This document shows, piece by piece, positions 24,661 to 37,240 of a stretch of DNA of 64,000 nucleotides. The notes under the pieces were generated by a model. The model worked only from the letters and a program-made list of their open reading frames with translations. It was not told the DNA's origin and ran no database searches. Each line of letters begins with the position of its first letter. Within the stretch, counting starts at the first letter, position 1. The stretch is from Zhengitettix transpicula. Taxonomy: Eukaryota > Arthropoda > Insecta > Orthoptera > Tetrigidae. The stretch is taken from the NCBI GenBank assembly GCA_037074705.1, contig CM073591.1:32220587-32284586 (forward strand), written 5' to 3'. Position numbers and translations under genes: made by a program.

Positions 24661-26557
24661 TACTAATTGTATAATAATTTAATTAATTTTATTCTTGACA
24701 GATTGAACATCCAATTTATTATTGAAAATAATATTTATTCACTCAATTTGCATCAGTCCTTGGCCTTGAAAAACAACCCCGTGAAGGACAAGGGAAGGCA
24801 CAGAAAAAGATTTAAAGACCAAATGTAAAAGTACCTATATGTAGGCATAATAATAATTGTAATAACAGTAATAATAATACAAAAATATACTGTCGCGTCA
24901 TTTCCATGAAATGCGATACATTTCGTTTGTTTTTCTCTATTAGCTATTAACGAGGTCGCATTACTGGCATGTTGATTATTTTCAATATATGTTTCGTTTC
25001 ATTCTTGGTTTTAAACATTACAGGTTGTTTTCAATGTCTATTAAATTTCACTTGAATTAATTTATCTCGAAATATTTAGTACATTTTCCTTTTAAAAACA
25101 GACTTTTTTTTTCAGCAAAATAATCAGGTTCCATAATATCATTATTAATCGGAATATTATGCTTTGGTTTAAAATTTAGATGGCTATTTCAAGTTCACAT
25201 TCAGTTCCTATTTATCATCAATAAAAAATTTATAATTATGTCCCATGAAACGACTCTGCTCTACCAATTTACAAACCATAATTATAAAAATATTAGTACC
25301 GCATTTGAAAATCCCATCTGTGGAAAATGAACGTTCGTTTGAAGATTTAAAATTTGTTTTTAATGATCTTGATTTACTTGATAAATTGAATTTTAGAGTT
25401 TTTTTTCTAGAAATATATGTTTGTGATGAAGCAATGCAGAGAAAATTATATACCTTAAACAATCTCATTAGGAGAATTCCAGATTTCGTTAATACTAATT
25501 GATTTAAAACTTTCTGAAATACTAAGGTTGAGAAAAGATAAGATTTTTATTTTTGAATAATTATGTGAAAAATTATGAGTAAATGAAATTTTGTTTTAAG
25601 ATGTCAAAATTTCTGAGAATATTTTAGTAATGTAAAATGGACAAAAGTCCGTAAAAAATTAATTAATTCATATTTTCAACTATATTCAATCAAATTGATA
25701 TTTTCTACGTTTTAAATTTTCTACGTGTATCTGAAAACGGAAAACGTGAAACACAATATCCCCAAAAAATATGTTTTTCAGTGTTTTAGGACTTCCTGCG
25801 GTGTATACTAGAGACTATTGGAGGATTTTTACGAAAAATAAAATGGAAAGTGAAGCAAAAATTCAAAATACGGATTACATGAGAAGTGATAAATTAGTTT
25901 TCCAATTTCCTCAATTTTAAAAAACTGCTCACTTGTCCGTGGAAATTTGAGAAAGGCTTTGAAGGCTCAAACAGTAACTCTATTTGAGTTCAAATCAAGA
26001 ACTTTAAAGCAATCTGGGTATTCCATTGTTGGCCAATGTGGTCTGTGAGGGAGACTTTGTTTGAGGGACGGCCTTTGCTGATTTGGGGGCGGAAGCTAGT
26101 TAGCGCGTCTGTCCTTCCCCCCCCCCCCCCCCCTCTCTCCACATCCTATACGCTCAGTGTGTGGATGTTTGTGAGCCTACAGCTTCGACCTGTTACAGGG
26201 AAAGAGATTTTTTTCTAGAAATATGAAAATCGAAGGTTTGATGAGTAATGGCGGTTTAAATATTTGGTGCTTTTCACATACTCAAAAGTAAAACAAAAGC
26301 AAATCCTTGATTCTCCATTAATGAATTGTTCTTATTTAATTTATAAGAACATGTTATATGTAGCATTAGATTTTTAAATGTAACTTAACATTAATTATAT
26401 TTTGTTATACGTGAGCGAGTATGACGTAACAGGATATAGCGCAATGCTGTCAACCTCCAACTCGTAATATTTAAGTTTTAAATTTCAAATGTCAAAGTTT
26501 ATACGATTATTCAATACAGTTTCTCGGACAAATGCATTACAACTGCAATATTTATAA
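24661..26557. other. AT-rich non-coding DNA
   Basis: No gene supported. The region 25,208-25,502 is open on both strands, which argues that composition rather than coding keeps it open. A C-rich run lies at 26,117-26,136. Confidence 0.45.
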
Positions 26558-27149
26558 CTAGGTGGCTGCTCGGCGTTGACCGTGTTGCCATAATTAAGCT
26601 CAGCGATATCCATAACCACGGATTTGACTCCAATCTCGGTTTGTTTTTGAATTACTGATGCCAAAAGGGGGCTGAAATTATACATGAATCTCATTGACCC
26701 TCGAAAATTATTTGAACGACGCAAATATCGGTCGTTTAACATGTTTAAAAATTTCGAGCCCCCCTCAACCTCCTCCTCTGTGGGTTAAACGGCAAGCTGA
26801 ATGTCATATTTAAACTTAGCGACATCCATTACCCAGGATTTTACTTCAAATAGACTGATTTTTGGGTTATTTTCATGTCACACCCCCACCTCTAAAGGTT
26901 GCTCCCTTCCGATTCCAAAAGGGTTTCAAAGAACACCGATAAAAACACTATCAATCTCATCGACCCACAAAAGTATTTAACCAACGAAAATATCGGCCGT
27001 TTTAGCACGGTAGACGTGTTGTACCCCCACAGTGTTTGTTTTCGGTTCGGAAGAAATACGTGTACGAAATTTGGTCAATTTCCTCCAAGGGAGTATATTT
27101 GGATGTGTAACCTATATACAAGCACACACACAGTCTATTTTTTATAAGA
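26558..27149 (-). mobile_element. Non-autonomous Helitron, near complete
   Basis: On the minus strand the 3' end is a hairpin-like CACGGTCAACGCCGAG followed by CAGCCACCTAG ending at 26,558, with T next, as Helitrons require. The body contains two diverged direct copies of one module (each with a KATTTTCG/TTAAA segment, GA(T/C)GAGATTGAT and GGGGGT), about 200 bp apart. The 5' end is probably TCTTATAAAAAATAGACTG at 27,149. No coding capacity; the open frames at 26,485-26,742 and 26,899-27,147 are repeat sequence. Confidence 0.7.
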
Positions 27150-27478
27150 AGACTTAAACTTGGTAAAACTCACGTAAAAGATATATTTTCTATTCGCATT
27201 TTTTTACAATTGTGCTGTTACAAAGGATTCAAATATTTTTATTTCTCCGTTTAAGTTTTATCCAGAGCATAAATTTTTACCAACTTTTACAAAATCTTGT
27301 ATAATTTAAAATATAGTTACTGAAATATTTATAAATTATATTCTTGTGCTGCAATATTAATTTAATTTCACGTCATATATTCGGAAACGAAATTCATCGT
27401 TTTGCTATACGTATTACAGAAAATATTGTATTATTACAATAATTTTTACATCGTATTACTGGAAATAAAAATACGATA
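27150..27478. other. AT-rich spacer
   Basis: Nothing recognisable. Confidence 0.6.
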
Positions 27479-27836
27479 TCTTTTTTGGATGCAGGCTACT
27501 TGAGGAAATCCACGTGGTGGTTTCTTGCATGTAGCAGCATGGGAAGGGATAGAAACAGAGAATACGGAAGGAAGAAAAATGGTAGCCAAGAGGTGTCTAT
27601 TTTAAAAGTATCCTACGTGGCATTTGCTAAACGTTACGTAGCGAAAATCCTATATCAGGTAGTTCGGAATTCCGGCCACTTGTCCCACGCCCTTTCGATT
27701 ACTGAAGTGTTGTTTGTTCTAGGGACGCTATGTCTGTGTCTCGACCAGTTTAAGGGCAGTTGGCCGACTGTTTCAATGGGAACAGAGAACAACTCACTAT
27801 ACGCCCAAGAGTGTACTCTACTCAAAACCGAATCTT
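27479..27836 (-). mobile_element. A-tailed retroposed repeat, copy 4 (old)
   Basis: The most diverged copy. Matching phrases on the plus strand include CTTGTCCCACGCCCTTTCGAT, CTCGACCAGTTTAAGGGCAG and TTGGCCGACTGTTTCAATGG. The A-rich end is at about 27,479 (TTTTTTGGATGCAGGCTAC on the plus strand). The open frame 27,485-27,838 is antisense to the repeat and not a gene. Confidence 0.65.
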
Positions 27837-29477
27837 GATTGAGAACGAGAGAGAGAATTTTTTTTATTTATTTTGGCGACGCCTGGTTACACGAGGTCAT
27901 CAACGTTATGGCCTCACCGCAATGTGGATACAATATATTCATGGTAGATTTAATGACCATTTACTAGCAAACTCATTGAATACAACCTGTGAAATGAAAC
28001 AAAGATTGCAATCAGATTTCGAGTAGTCCGACGAAGAAAAGCTTTTACCGTAGGGGCAAGCTCTGTGCTTAGCAAAGATTTATCTCGAAACTTGGCACGT
28101 GACGGGAAAGAAATAGTGGTCGATCCACGTGAAATATAGGCTAACGAAAACTACTACTCGACGATAAATTAAATATATTTCAGAGCATATACAAAAAAAT
28201 ATATAAATTTCTAGCGTTAAATTCAGAAAATAAATTCAGAGCAGGAGGTGTCAAGAAAGTTTAGAACATGAATGAACCAATGGGACCGTTTATAACGTCA
28301 CTACGCTTCTTAAAATATGTAGGATTCTTCACACACACACACAAAAATATTATTGAATAGTCGATACATAAACGAGATTAGTGAAAATTAATCTATGTAG
28401 CAGTAGTACGTCTGTTTGCGAGATTGATTCATTGCAACTTTCCAAGCCATTTTAAGCGTCACCGTGGATGCTGGGCCCCCATCTGATTTAACGCTCACGG
28501 ATCGTAAATATACATGATCACAGACCATACAACCCATAACAACCATCTTGCGTAAATAGCAGAACCTGATAACACCCAAATACAAGGAATACGTCAAGAC
28601 TCATCGGCAGTGACGGTCACGAGTTAGTTGACTTTAACCATCAATGAAACATAATATTGATAATAATTCTATTCATAAAACATACTAAATATTAAATTAT
28701 TCACTCAAACAACAAATTTCTTCAATTCAATTCTGAAAGTCAGAAACAATCAAATATTCTGAATTAATCAAATTAATCTCTGTGGAAAATTAATAATTTT
28801 AATAGAATGTAAGAACACGAGATATTTCCTGTTCCCGCAAACACAGACGGCAAATTACCCAAAAACTGAAAAAAAAATTACCTCCTAGAAATACAGGTAT
28901 ACTCTGTTTTAAATTAGAAGACCGTTGGTGGTTAGATCCCTTTAGGGGCGTGACCTTTAACCAACTAACCACAACGCTTCAACTGTTTCCAGCCAATTGA
29001 ATAAGTCGTGTGTCGCACGTGGTATCGGTGCCTCCTCTCCATGTGGACACGCCAGAAGACTTCTTATTTTAAACGGACTATAGCTAGCTAACATCTCTCA
29101 ACACGCCACATTTTCTTTTATACATCCATTATCTCAGTTCGCCTGTTGACCGCCAAACAATGGTATTGTCTCCGGGGTCGATTGTCGTCTCTTATGAAGT
29201 CTCGGCCGCCTCTACAAATGTAGAGTAAATAAAGTTAGCATTTATTATTGCGCACAAGGCTAACAGGTAGTTGTAATTAAACTCCTATGAAAAACTCATG
29301 TTAAAATTAATATATATGAAAGTACTGAAATGAATTCTGCCACCAATTTATAAGGAAGACTATTAGGGAGTGCTATTGTGATGAAAAAATCTGTTTTACT
29401 CGAAAAACAGAGAAATCTACATTCCACGAATCAAGTTAGTCATGATGGAAATCTTCGAAGGAGAAATAATTGCACTG
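27837..29477. other. Non-coding stretch
   Basis: No gene seen. 28.85-29.27 kb is GC-richer without a frame. A short CA run occurs at 28,331-28,343. Confidence 0.5.
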
Positions 29478-29497
29478 ATATATATATATATATATAT

Positions 29498-30882
29498 TTT
29501 AATAACCACTTTTTAAATCAATTAATTAATAAACAGTGCCCCACGTTGATGTCGCCAAAACGTAATAATCTATACGGGCGTCTAATAACAAAAAAATTAA
29601 ACTTTATAACAAAACAGATTTATTAAACAAAAATTTACATTTATCAAAATTTAATACTATAAAAGATCTCTTTTTCTCATGGGTCTTTACCTGGGCTTGA
29701 CAATGGAACAGAATCGAAAAAGGCCCAACATGTATGTTTTAATTAAACAAAACAAATATTTATTAAATTTATCAACGGACTTAACTTACAGCTTGCTTCC
29801 AATTTTTAGTATAACAAAGAAGGGAACGAAATCTGACTGATTATCCTTTAAATACCGTTTACATCTGATTATATTGTTCATTCTAACTTACTGTTTCTCA
29901 GATCTCTTGGGCTCGTATCTTTAGATTCGCACTTCATATCTTACACGTTCATACACTTATTCCAACACAATCCCTCTGGTTCGCTGCTGCCTGGTTTTCC
30001 ATATATTGTTACGTCTCCTAGATGTTCCTTGTGAAGTTCCTCGGCGTCGGTTGTCGTATCCGGTCGCACCTCCTGTGCGTTATAAGTCTAATTCCAAACA
30101 GCACGCTGGCTCCACACTCATTACTGACTGCCGACTCACGTCTAACTCACGACTAACTCTCGACTCTATGTCCAACTCCAAACTGCCTCTTTCCTCCTCC
30201 TCACTTTACGTCAAAATCCACACTGGCTCTTTCCTCCTCCTCACTTTACGTCCAACTCCACACTGCCTCTTTCCTCCTCACTTTACGTCCAACTCCACAC
30301 TGCATTAACAATAGGCTATTTCTCTTTATATACTTGCTAGCATCCCGGTTCCTCTCCTGGTTCAAAAGTCCGTCGCCATGGTTAATGTGACAGCATCCCA
30401 TTAACGAGATTTACTTTCTTGCCGCTGGAGTCCTTCCTTCCCGTGCTTTACAAGTGCGCGACCCTAATTTCCCTTGCAGCTGCTAGGCCCTTCGTCACGT
30501 CTCATTGCAATTACTTTGCAATTTACCCTTGTCCGTTTGACCAGCACTTCCTATAACAAATCGCCGTTTCCCGATCTTTTCAAGTTACGGCCTCCTTTCT
30601 TGTCCCAAGCAAATACGCCAACTGTCAGGTCATTTATCCTAACTCGATGTCTTTCAAAGACCCATACATCTCGTTCGCTCTTAAGTTCTGACCCCTCCAC
30701 ACGTGCGTCGTGACGAATTTCTTCCGACAGAGACCGTCCTTCCAAGTTACGCTTCTGACGGCAAATCTCCCTAGTCGGAGATAAATGTATTTTGCTTCTT
30801 CAAAGAGCCCCTAATCATTTTTCACACGCTTTCTCTTCATCACTAGTGTGCTGTTCCGAGCCAATGCATTATTTAATGCATT

Positions 30883-30885
<3 letters not shown>
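29498..30885 (-). mobile_element. LTR-like unit A in a TA site
   Basis: On the minus strand the unit starts TGTAATGCATT at 30,885 and ends near 29,498 (GGTTATTAAAA, a decayed TTATTACA), with TA tracts on both sides. It carries the family block at 29,668-29,706 (plus-strand reading CTCTTTTTCTCATGGGTC) and a tRNA-Lys-type primer-site sequence at 29,538-29,557 (minus strand TGGCGACATCAACGTGGGGC). Only about 40 bp separate that site from the end of the unit. A pyrimidine-rich minisatellite lies inside. There is no gag, pol or env. Confidence 0.6.
30183..30303. repeat. Minisatellite, about 3 x 41 bp
   Basis: Three tandem units carrying CTCTTTCCTCCTC, CACTTTACGTC and CCAACTCCACACTG, the last shortened by one CTC. 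Diverged units extend upstream to about 30,100. It lies inside LTR-like unit A and accounts for the proline/serine-rich open frame there, which is not a gene. Confidence 0.8.

Positions 30886-30919
<34 letters not shown>
30886..30919. repeat. TA microsatellite between units A and B
   Basis: 34 bp of pure TA repeat; unit A begins on one side and unit B ends on the other, so the two LTR-like units are separated by nothing else. Confidence 0.95.
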
Positions 30920-30922
<3 letters not shown>

Positions 30923-32018
30923 AATAAACACTAATATATTTTTGATTAATGAAATTTGCTCCACGTTGTGGTAGCCATTTTATGTAATACTTCAAATAAA
31001 ATAAAATATAACTACCAATTTAAACAAACAATCATTATTTATTAAAACACAATTTACAATTACACAAATCTGATGAAATTTTATAAATCAAAACAATTTT
31101 ATTTATCTAGAATACATTTTAAATAATTGGACTCGGTGCCCTCAAGGTCTTTACTGGGTTGAAAAGGAAACGGTACAAAATGTTACAATTAAACAAATAC
31201 AGTTACAATAAATGAAAAACGAAATGATTGATTGAAACGATTGAAACAAATGAAACGAAATCTTTGAAATGAAATGAGACGAAATCTGACACTAACTTTT
31301 TTAACAATTTACAATTATTAATTCAGAAAAATAAACTTACACGCTCTCTGGTCCACACACTCACTTCAGACAGGCTTAAAAGGCACCAGGCTGCGCTCAC
31401 ACTCTGCTATCACAGCCACCTCCTCTTGACGATGTCACCCTCACGACGAATTTAAACAACTCTGTTATCATACAGACCTCCACGATGAAACTCCCAACTG
31501 TTGACGACTGATGTCCAGCTGATTACTCTCGGCCCTGCGTCCGCCCCGCGGACCTGCACCAGCGATCTCTTCCCGCTGACACGTCCGTCTCCTCTCCAAC
31601 ACGAAATGATAATGACTCCCTTTTCTCGTACAACTGCCCTCTTATTTATATCCGGGCTCCAGAATCTTCCCTTGTTTTCACAGTTTTTTGCATTTCCACT
31701 TTCGCCAAACAGACACCATCTGTTGCCGTTCTCCCGCTCCGAGAGCCACTTAATCAATTAAAATAAGCATCTCCTTTTAGTATAATTGCCTCGTTCATCT
31801 GTTATGATGCCTTTCAGGGTTCCGTCGTCCTCAACCAATTAGTCCTAAGAGCTACAAAATGCCCCAATTATTTGTCCTTCCCCTCACTAAAAGTCACTTA
31901 TCCGTCATTTTATCATTATTTTTTATTTGTTCAAACCACTCAAGGATCCCCAGTCTGAGTTCGGAAACAAATCTGACAAAAATAAGAACAGAATTCCTGT
32001 CCTTCTGAGCTGGTTATT

Positions 32019-32021
<3 letters not shown>
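30920..32021 (-). mobile_element. LTR-like unit B in a TA site
   Basis: On the minus strand, TGTAATAACCAGCTCAGAAGG (32,021) to TTTATTACA (30,920), 1102 bp, with TA tracts at both ends. The first part aligns with the 13.83-15.0 kb solo unit. The family block (TTTTCAACCCAGTAAAGACC) is at 31,163-31,131. An internal TATTACA near 30,987 precedes AAAA and a primer-site-like TGGCTACCACAACGTGGAGC at 30,977-30,958; the unit then ends about 40 bp later. The frame at 31,452-31,757 minus (SERENGNRWCLFGESGN) is LTR sequence also recognisable at 14.1 kb and is not a known protein. Confidence 0.65.

Positions 32022-32070
<49 letters not shown>
32022..32070. repeat. TA microsatellite
   Basis: About 49 bp of TA repeat bordering the 5' end of unit B. 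Confidence 0.95.
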
Positions 32071-32071
<1 letters not shown>

Positions 32072-34430
32072 GTTTTTATAACACATAAAAAATAATATAC
32101 GTCAGTCTGTTCCATATTCAATTTAGCTAGGAGAAAAATAAAATTTTGTTTTTTGTGGTTTTGCGGCTGATAAAACTAAATTTCCCTTCCTTTATTCCTG
32201 GGGGCCGTTCGCGCGGAATTCACGTAATATTAAGTCCCAAATTCCATCTGTGTGTAGTTAGGAGAATTGTCCCACGCAAAAGCGGAAAGTGAAAACTTTT
32301 GCACTGGGTAACTTTCAGAAGAGAACGTGATTATTTACGACGAAGGTAATCAATTTCTGGTAGCTCGCTCGAGAAAACTTCAGAGATTTATATTCTTCCT
32401 GAGCATAACGATTCTTATAGGTCTCGCTGAAAGCGGTCTTAGGGAATTACATCTGAATATTAAAACTATAAACAAGCGTAGTGGATATCAAAATTAAAAA
32501 ATAGGTTTCCCATAAGGAAACAATTCTTCCAAATTCAAAAAAAAATTCACCCTCGAAATATTTAAAAATAGTGAATGGAAACAAAAAATTAATTGGTTGT
32601 TATAATTATCTACAGGTTTTAGAGAGCGCCTAAGTCTACTCCAGCAAGTATTAGTTTCATTTTTGCTTAAACAGTTTATTTAGATAAGAAATTAAGTTGG
32701 AAGAAAAATGGTTATCCTAATATTCTTGGGTGACTTAATCGAGAAATAATTGTCTTTCCAAATCAGGTTATTTGATATGAAAACTTTTTAGGCCAAAGTG
32801 TGCCGAGGTATTTACCTTTTGAGATATCTTCATGTTCCTTAGTAATTAATAATTGTAAAAAAAATTACTGCAGTCATAAAAATATCATATTCAGTGTAGA
32901 AACAGGAAAAAACGAACAATATCTATAATACAATAAATACCAACCAATTAAACGTAAAGCGTGACAATATATTAATTATGAAAGAACTTAATCAAAATAT
33001 TATTTAATCCATGTTGCAATTTACGTAAAAATCTAAGCACCAAAATTTCTAATTAATGATATTAATTAAATTTAAATTAGAACAATAACATTTAATATTA
33101 TAATAAAAATAATATAATTAAATAGAACTATTAATTTAAAAATATTTAGATTAATTATAAATGTAATCGTTCCGAATCTTGGAAACTCAAATTTATTTCA
33201 TTTGTGGTTTTGCCATAAATTTGGGAAAATATCCTTCTGTCCTGCAGTAAAATGTATCGTCGAGTGAAATAGAAAAGAGGGGGACTTAGGTGAAGGGGCA
33301 AAATAAGATTACAGGTTTAATATATTTCTCTTTACGTCTTCGAGGTGAAGGAATTAAAAGGATGAATAATTATTTGAGTTTTTAATTTTAAACTACATTT
33401 ATTAAACAAAAAATTTGTTGAAATTCGTAACCAAAATAAAGGATACGTCAAAAGCAAAGTTGCTGAATCAAAAGACTTTTATTAATATTTTTTACTTCAT
33501 TACAATTTTCGATAAGAAAATAAACAAGTGGATGTTCTAAAATTTTTATTTTGTGTTCTAGTAATAATTACATATTTACGGACGGAATTTAAGTTTGGGA
33601 ATTTATCAATACTAAACTTTAAATCTTTAAGTTTTGGTCATCCTCGATTTTCAATGGGGATTGTTATATGTACATCTGTCAGTTTCGAATTTTTTTAAAT
33701 GATTTTCATAAAAAAATCTCAATTAATTGTAATTTTCACTATAATATATGCTGCATGTATGTGAAGTAGAATACACAAGATTCATTCACTAGCGTGAATC
33801 AGTTCCTTGTATTCTGATCCATAATTAGATTATTGAATTAATAGTTCCACTTAAGTTTTACTCGTTTTTTGTGCTACAAGTGCATCATATATTTGTTATA
33901 TAAAATAAATGATCTAATTTTATGGTTTTATTATACATTGTAATGTTAAAGGTCATTGCGTTAAATGAATCACTGATAATAGGTTGACTCAAACCTAAAT
34001 ATGACTCCTCTTTCTGTCTAAGGCTGATGTGGTATTGAAAGAGCCGATGGCAATTATCTGTGGCCATGAGTCATTAACCTGCAGTACATGGGTTCTAAGA
34101 CCCTCGTAACTCGACTTTTATCTCCTCTGATTCTCGACGGCGTGGCCATAACTGCTGGTCGGAAGCTGAGCGTTGCTATCTCCTCCAACTAGCTGTAGAT
34201 TTACTGCTGGCTCTATGGCTCCTACCCGCACACGAGTTTAGATTAAACATCTTATTCTTTCCACGAGGGTAGCTTCGCTTTAGGCTTACACATCAAATTC
34301 TGTGACCTGTAAGGGTAATTAACGACGATTACGCAGAAAATTTGTGATGATTACAATAAATATTTATCTTCTCATACACCTTTTTAAAATTAACTCGAAA
34401 TTTTGAAGCCATATTTTGATATACAAAATC
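32071..34430. other. AT-rich non-coding DNA
   Basis: No gene, repeat or RNA recognised. A short GATTCA...TGAATC inverted pair occurs at about 33,780-33,798. Confidence 0.55.
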
Positions 34431-34448
34431 ATATATATATATATATAT

Positions 34449-35446
34449 TAATGATTAAAATAAATAATTTATTAAATAGTCCCACGTTGTGGAACCAAAA
34501 ATGTAAAGATCAAAAAAATAAAGGCTAATTAAAGGAGATACTTAACAAAATGATCATGGTAAAAAATTTTAATTAGCAAAAGATTAATTTAACAGGTGTT
34601 AATTTAGTTTTTTACAAATGATTTTCCCTAGGTTTAAACAATTTCAAAATTAACAAAAAGAAATATTTTTTATTTATAATTGGTGGCGTTCATAGTAAAA
34701 TACAATCTTTTATATTTCACAGACAATCAAATTTAATAACTCTTTTTCTCAGGGTCTTTAGTGGGCTTGATAAGAACAATCAAAAATTATAAATTAACAA
34801 TTCAACCAAATTGAAACGAACGGAATACGAAATCTTACAAAAAATGAAAAGAACGTAATCTGACTAATACCCTTAATTACCGTTTACAGAATTTAATTAG
34901 TTTGGTTTGTACGTCCTGCTGGTACCAGACTTAGTTTTCGGAGCTTGGGGACTCAATTCTCTAAAAAGGCCATTAATTACTGATTCTACACATCATGGTC
35001 AAAACACACGGTTGTAGTTCTTGTATTATTCCTCCGGGAATTCGATCAGCCGCACCTCCGGCCAACATTCAGACGAATTATTTCTCAATTCCGTTATGCG
35101 GAAAAATGTTATTTCGGTACTCGTATGTATCTGAACGTGGCGCTTAACTTTTGTTTCAGCTTTGCGGTTTTTATAACGTGTCTCTCCGTCCAGACATTTT
35201 TACTTGGATTTTTAAAACATATAAGTCACTCAGTTGAAATTTTAAGCTTGGGTCACGCTGTTCGTACTCTTAAATTTTGCTCCCTCTCTCGACCATAATA
35301 TCCGCCAGACTGAATTCAGCCAGTGCCAGCGGCTCACAACAAAGACCGCCGACAAAGAACCTGCCGACATTTTCGTCTTTAAGAATTTGTACCGCTAAAC
35401 AATCCAATTATTTAAACAATTAATGGCCTCCTTAATTAGTATTACA
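34449..35446 (-). mobile_element. LTR-like unit C in a TA site
   Basis: On the minus strand, TGTAATACTAATTAAGG (35,446) to AATCATTA (34,449), about 1 kb, with TATATA at both ends. The family block is best preserved here: the plus strand at 34,740-34,770 reads CTCTTTTTCTCAGGGTC, then TTTAGTGGG. The primer-site-like TGGTTCCACAACGTGGGACT is at 34,497-34,478, preceded by TTTACATTTT. No coding capacity. Confidence 0.65.
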
Positions 35447-35452
35447 ATATAT

Positions 35453-36092
35453 TGTAATGATTAGCCTTTTATTACTTAATATTAAAAAAATAAACTTTAT
35501 TACACGAAAACACAAAAAATACAAAAATACATTAAAAAAATATTGTTGGGCGCCAGCAGATATACATTGGTCTGCAAAAAAAATAAAATTAGCTCCGGCT
35601 TGACTAAAAAGTTCTCCTTCTCAACAGGGAAATGTGGGCGGTTCGGTGGCTATTCAAGAACAGAGTCTATTTCTGCACCGTGTAAAAAATTCTACTTTTG
35701 AAGGCACTTTACATAAATTGTGATGCTTACTTTACTTGTGGCGTCAGCCGACTTTCAGTGGTCTCGTAGTAAGCAGCACATCTTCGGCCTCCCCGCGATG
35801 GACGTTCTTCAAAACCTTTGTTTCTTCCCGCCCGCCAAATTCTCCACCCTCTCGACTCTCTCGGTCTGCCTGCGTCTCTCCTTGTGTCTGTCTCTGCGTC
35901 TCCGTCTCCTACTTTCACCCGGGTTCGGAGTATTTATAAGTCCTCCGCCCCCCCCTTCCCTCTCAACGATGCCAAAAAAAGGGACCTGTACCCGTGATTT
36001 CTTTTGGCCTCTCGGGCAAGCACACGTGCACGCTTAATGTATTCCTCCACAGGCCTCCTCAGGCCCGCGGCCACTTAAGGTTGTTATTCACT

Positions 36093-36095
<3 letters not shown>
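35453..36095 (-). mobile_element. LTR-like unit D, head to tail with C
   Basis: On the minus strand, TGTAGTGAATAAC (36,095) to AATCATTACA (35,453), 643 bp, joined to unit C through only ATATAT. A primer-site TGGCGCCCAAC lies at 35,555-35,545, about 90 bp before the end. It is shorter than A-C and holds a CT-rich stretch. The overlapping open frames at 35,720-36,037 are products of that composition. Confidence 0.6.

Positions 36096-36132
<37 letters not shown>
36096..36132. repeat. TA microsatellite
   Basis: About 37 bp of TA repeat at the 5' end of unit D. Confidence 0.95.
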
Positions 36133-36133
<1 letters not shown>

Positions 36134-37206
36134 CTATCGAAAAAATGGCAAAATAAATTGGAATTATTTATAAACTAAATAATTATATCGAGCATTTTTC
36201 TGTTCATACACAACAATTAAAAAAATTGCAATATTTTATATGAGCAACATAGGTGAATCTAGCATAGATTTTTTCTTATTTACAAACATTTCATGCATTA
36301 CTTACCAAAAATATGTGTGTATACTTGCAATATAGTATTAAGATTTTATCCAAATAGTTTTCAACATAAGTCGTTGATTGTGATCATTAATTACTTTTAG
36401 TTAAATAAACATTTAGGTACGTTTACCTCGATCACTTATACCAAAACTAATGTAACAAATGTCAAAAAGAAAAGTTAGGCATTATGTTAATTATTATTAT
36501 AATCAATATGGGCGCATAAAGTCCTGTATACATTATTTTGGTATTTCATTCTACAACTGTCATATGAAAGTTTGCTTTAATTTAAGACTTTGAATATCCC
36601 TTTCAGTGTGTCATCCTGAGTTACAATCACTTTATATATTTTATATATATTTGTGTGCGTGTGTGTAATGCATGTTCCAATTAATTACACGAAGACAATA
36701 TTCCCACTCGTGATAATAACTTTGGTATTCAATAACCCAAATCACTTGAGGTTGAGCAGCTGGGGAAATCTCAAACTGTAAACTTGAAATGGTCTTTAAT
36801 TTTAGATGAGTCATTACAAGTTTATATGGTCGGAACATAAACGTGAGAGAGAATACTTTTCACATTTAAATAAAGCTTCCAAATAATTCTGGATGTAAGG
36901 ATAATATTTCTGGGTGATATCAACTTAAAATTATTTTCCCAAATATAGTTAGTAGTATTTATAAGAAAACCTTAAGAAACAATATGAACTATAAAGATAT
37001 TATTCATGCCACTCATTTCAAACTTTAAATCGTGGTTATGAAAACTTTTCCATAAAAATATATTAACTGGATATTCCACACTTGGCTGAAATATATGTTA
37101 TTTAAAAATACAAGTGTACGTATTTCGTAATATTTTTTTTTTCGGTGAATTTATTTTAGAAAATGTTCTCGTTTTCCAAACCAGTTTCATAGTTGAATCA
37201 CGTCTT
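36133..37206. other. AT-rich non-coding DNA
   Basis: No gene or repeat recognised. Confidence 0.55.
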
Positions 37207-37240
37207 TTCATCGATACGCATCGATGACGAAACGTCGGTC
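37207..37240 (+). ncRNA. Hairpin with GACGAAACGTC, PLE-terminus-like
   Basis: A perfect 7-bp stem CATCGAT-ACGC-ATCGATG (37,209-37,226) runs straight into ACGAAACGTCGG, the second half of the motif found at PLE 3' ends in this window. The preceding CTGANGA element is not present, so this is either a relic or a different structure sharing the GAAACGTC segment. Confidence 0.35.

Noticed and set aside
25208..25502. Overlapping 85-codon frames on both strands
   Set aside because: Open on both strands in AT-rich DNA with no domain; composition explains it.
27485..27838. 117-codon plus-strand open frame
   Set aside because: It is antisense to a diverged A-tailed repeat; the equivalent frame is not kept in other copies.
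31452..31757. 101-codon minus-strand frame
   Set aside because: Part of LTR-like unit B; the homologous stretch at 14.1-14.3 kb is not open in the same frame.
35720..36037. 105-codon frame rich in S, L and P
   Set aside because: Overlaps two other open frames and lies in the CT-rich part of LTR-like unit D.
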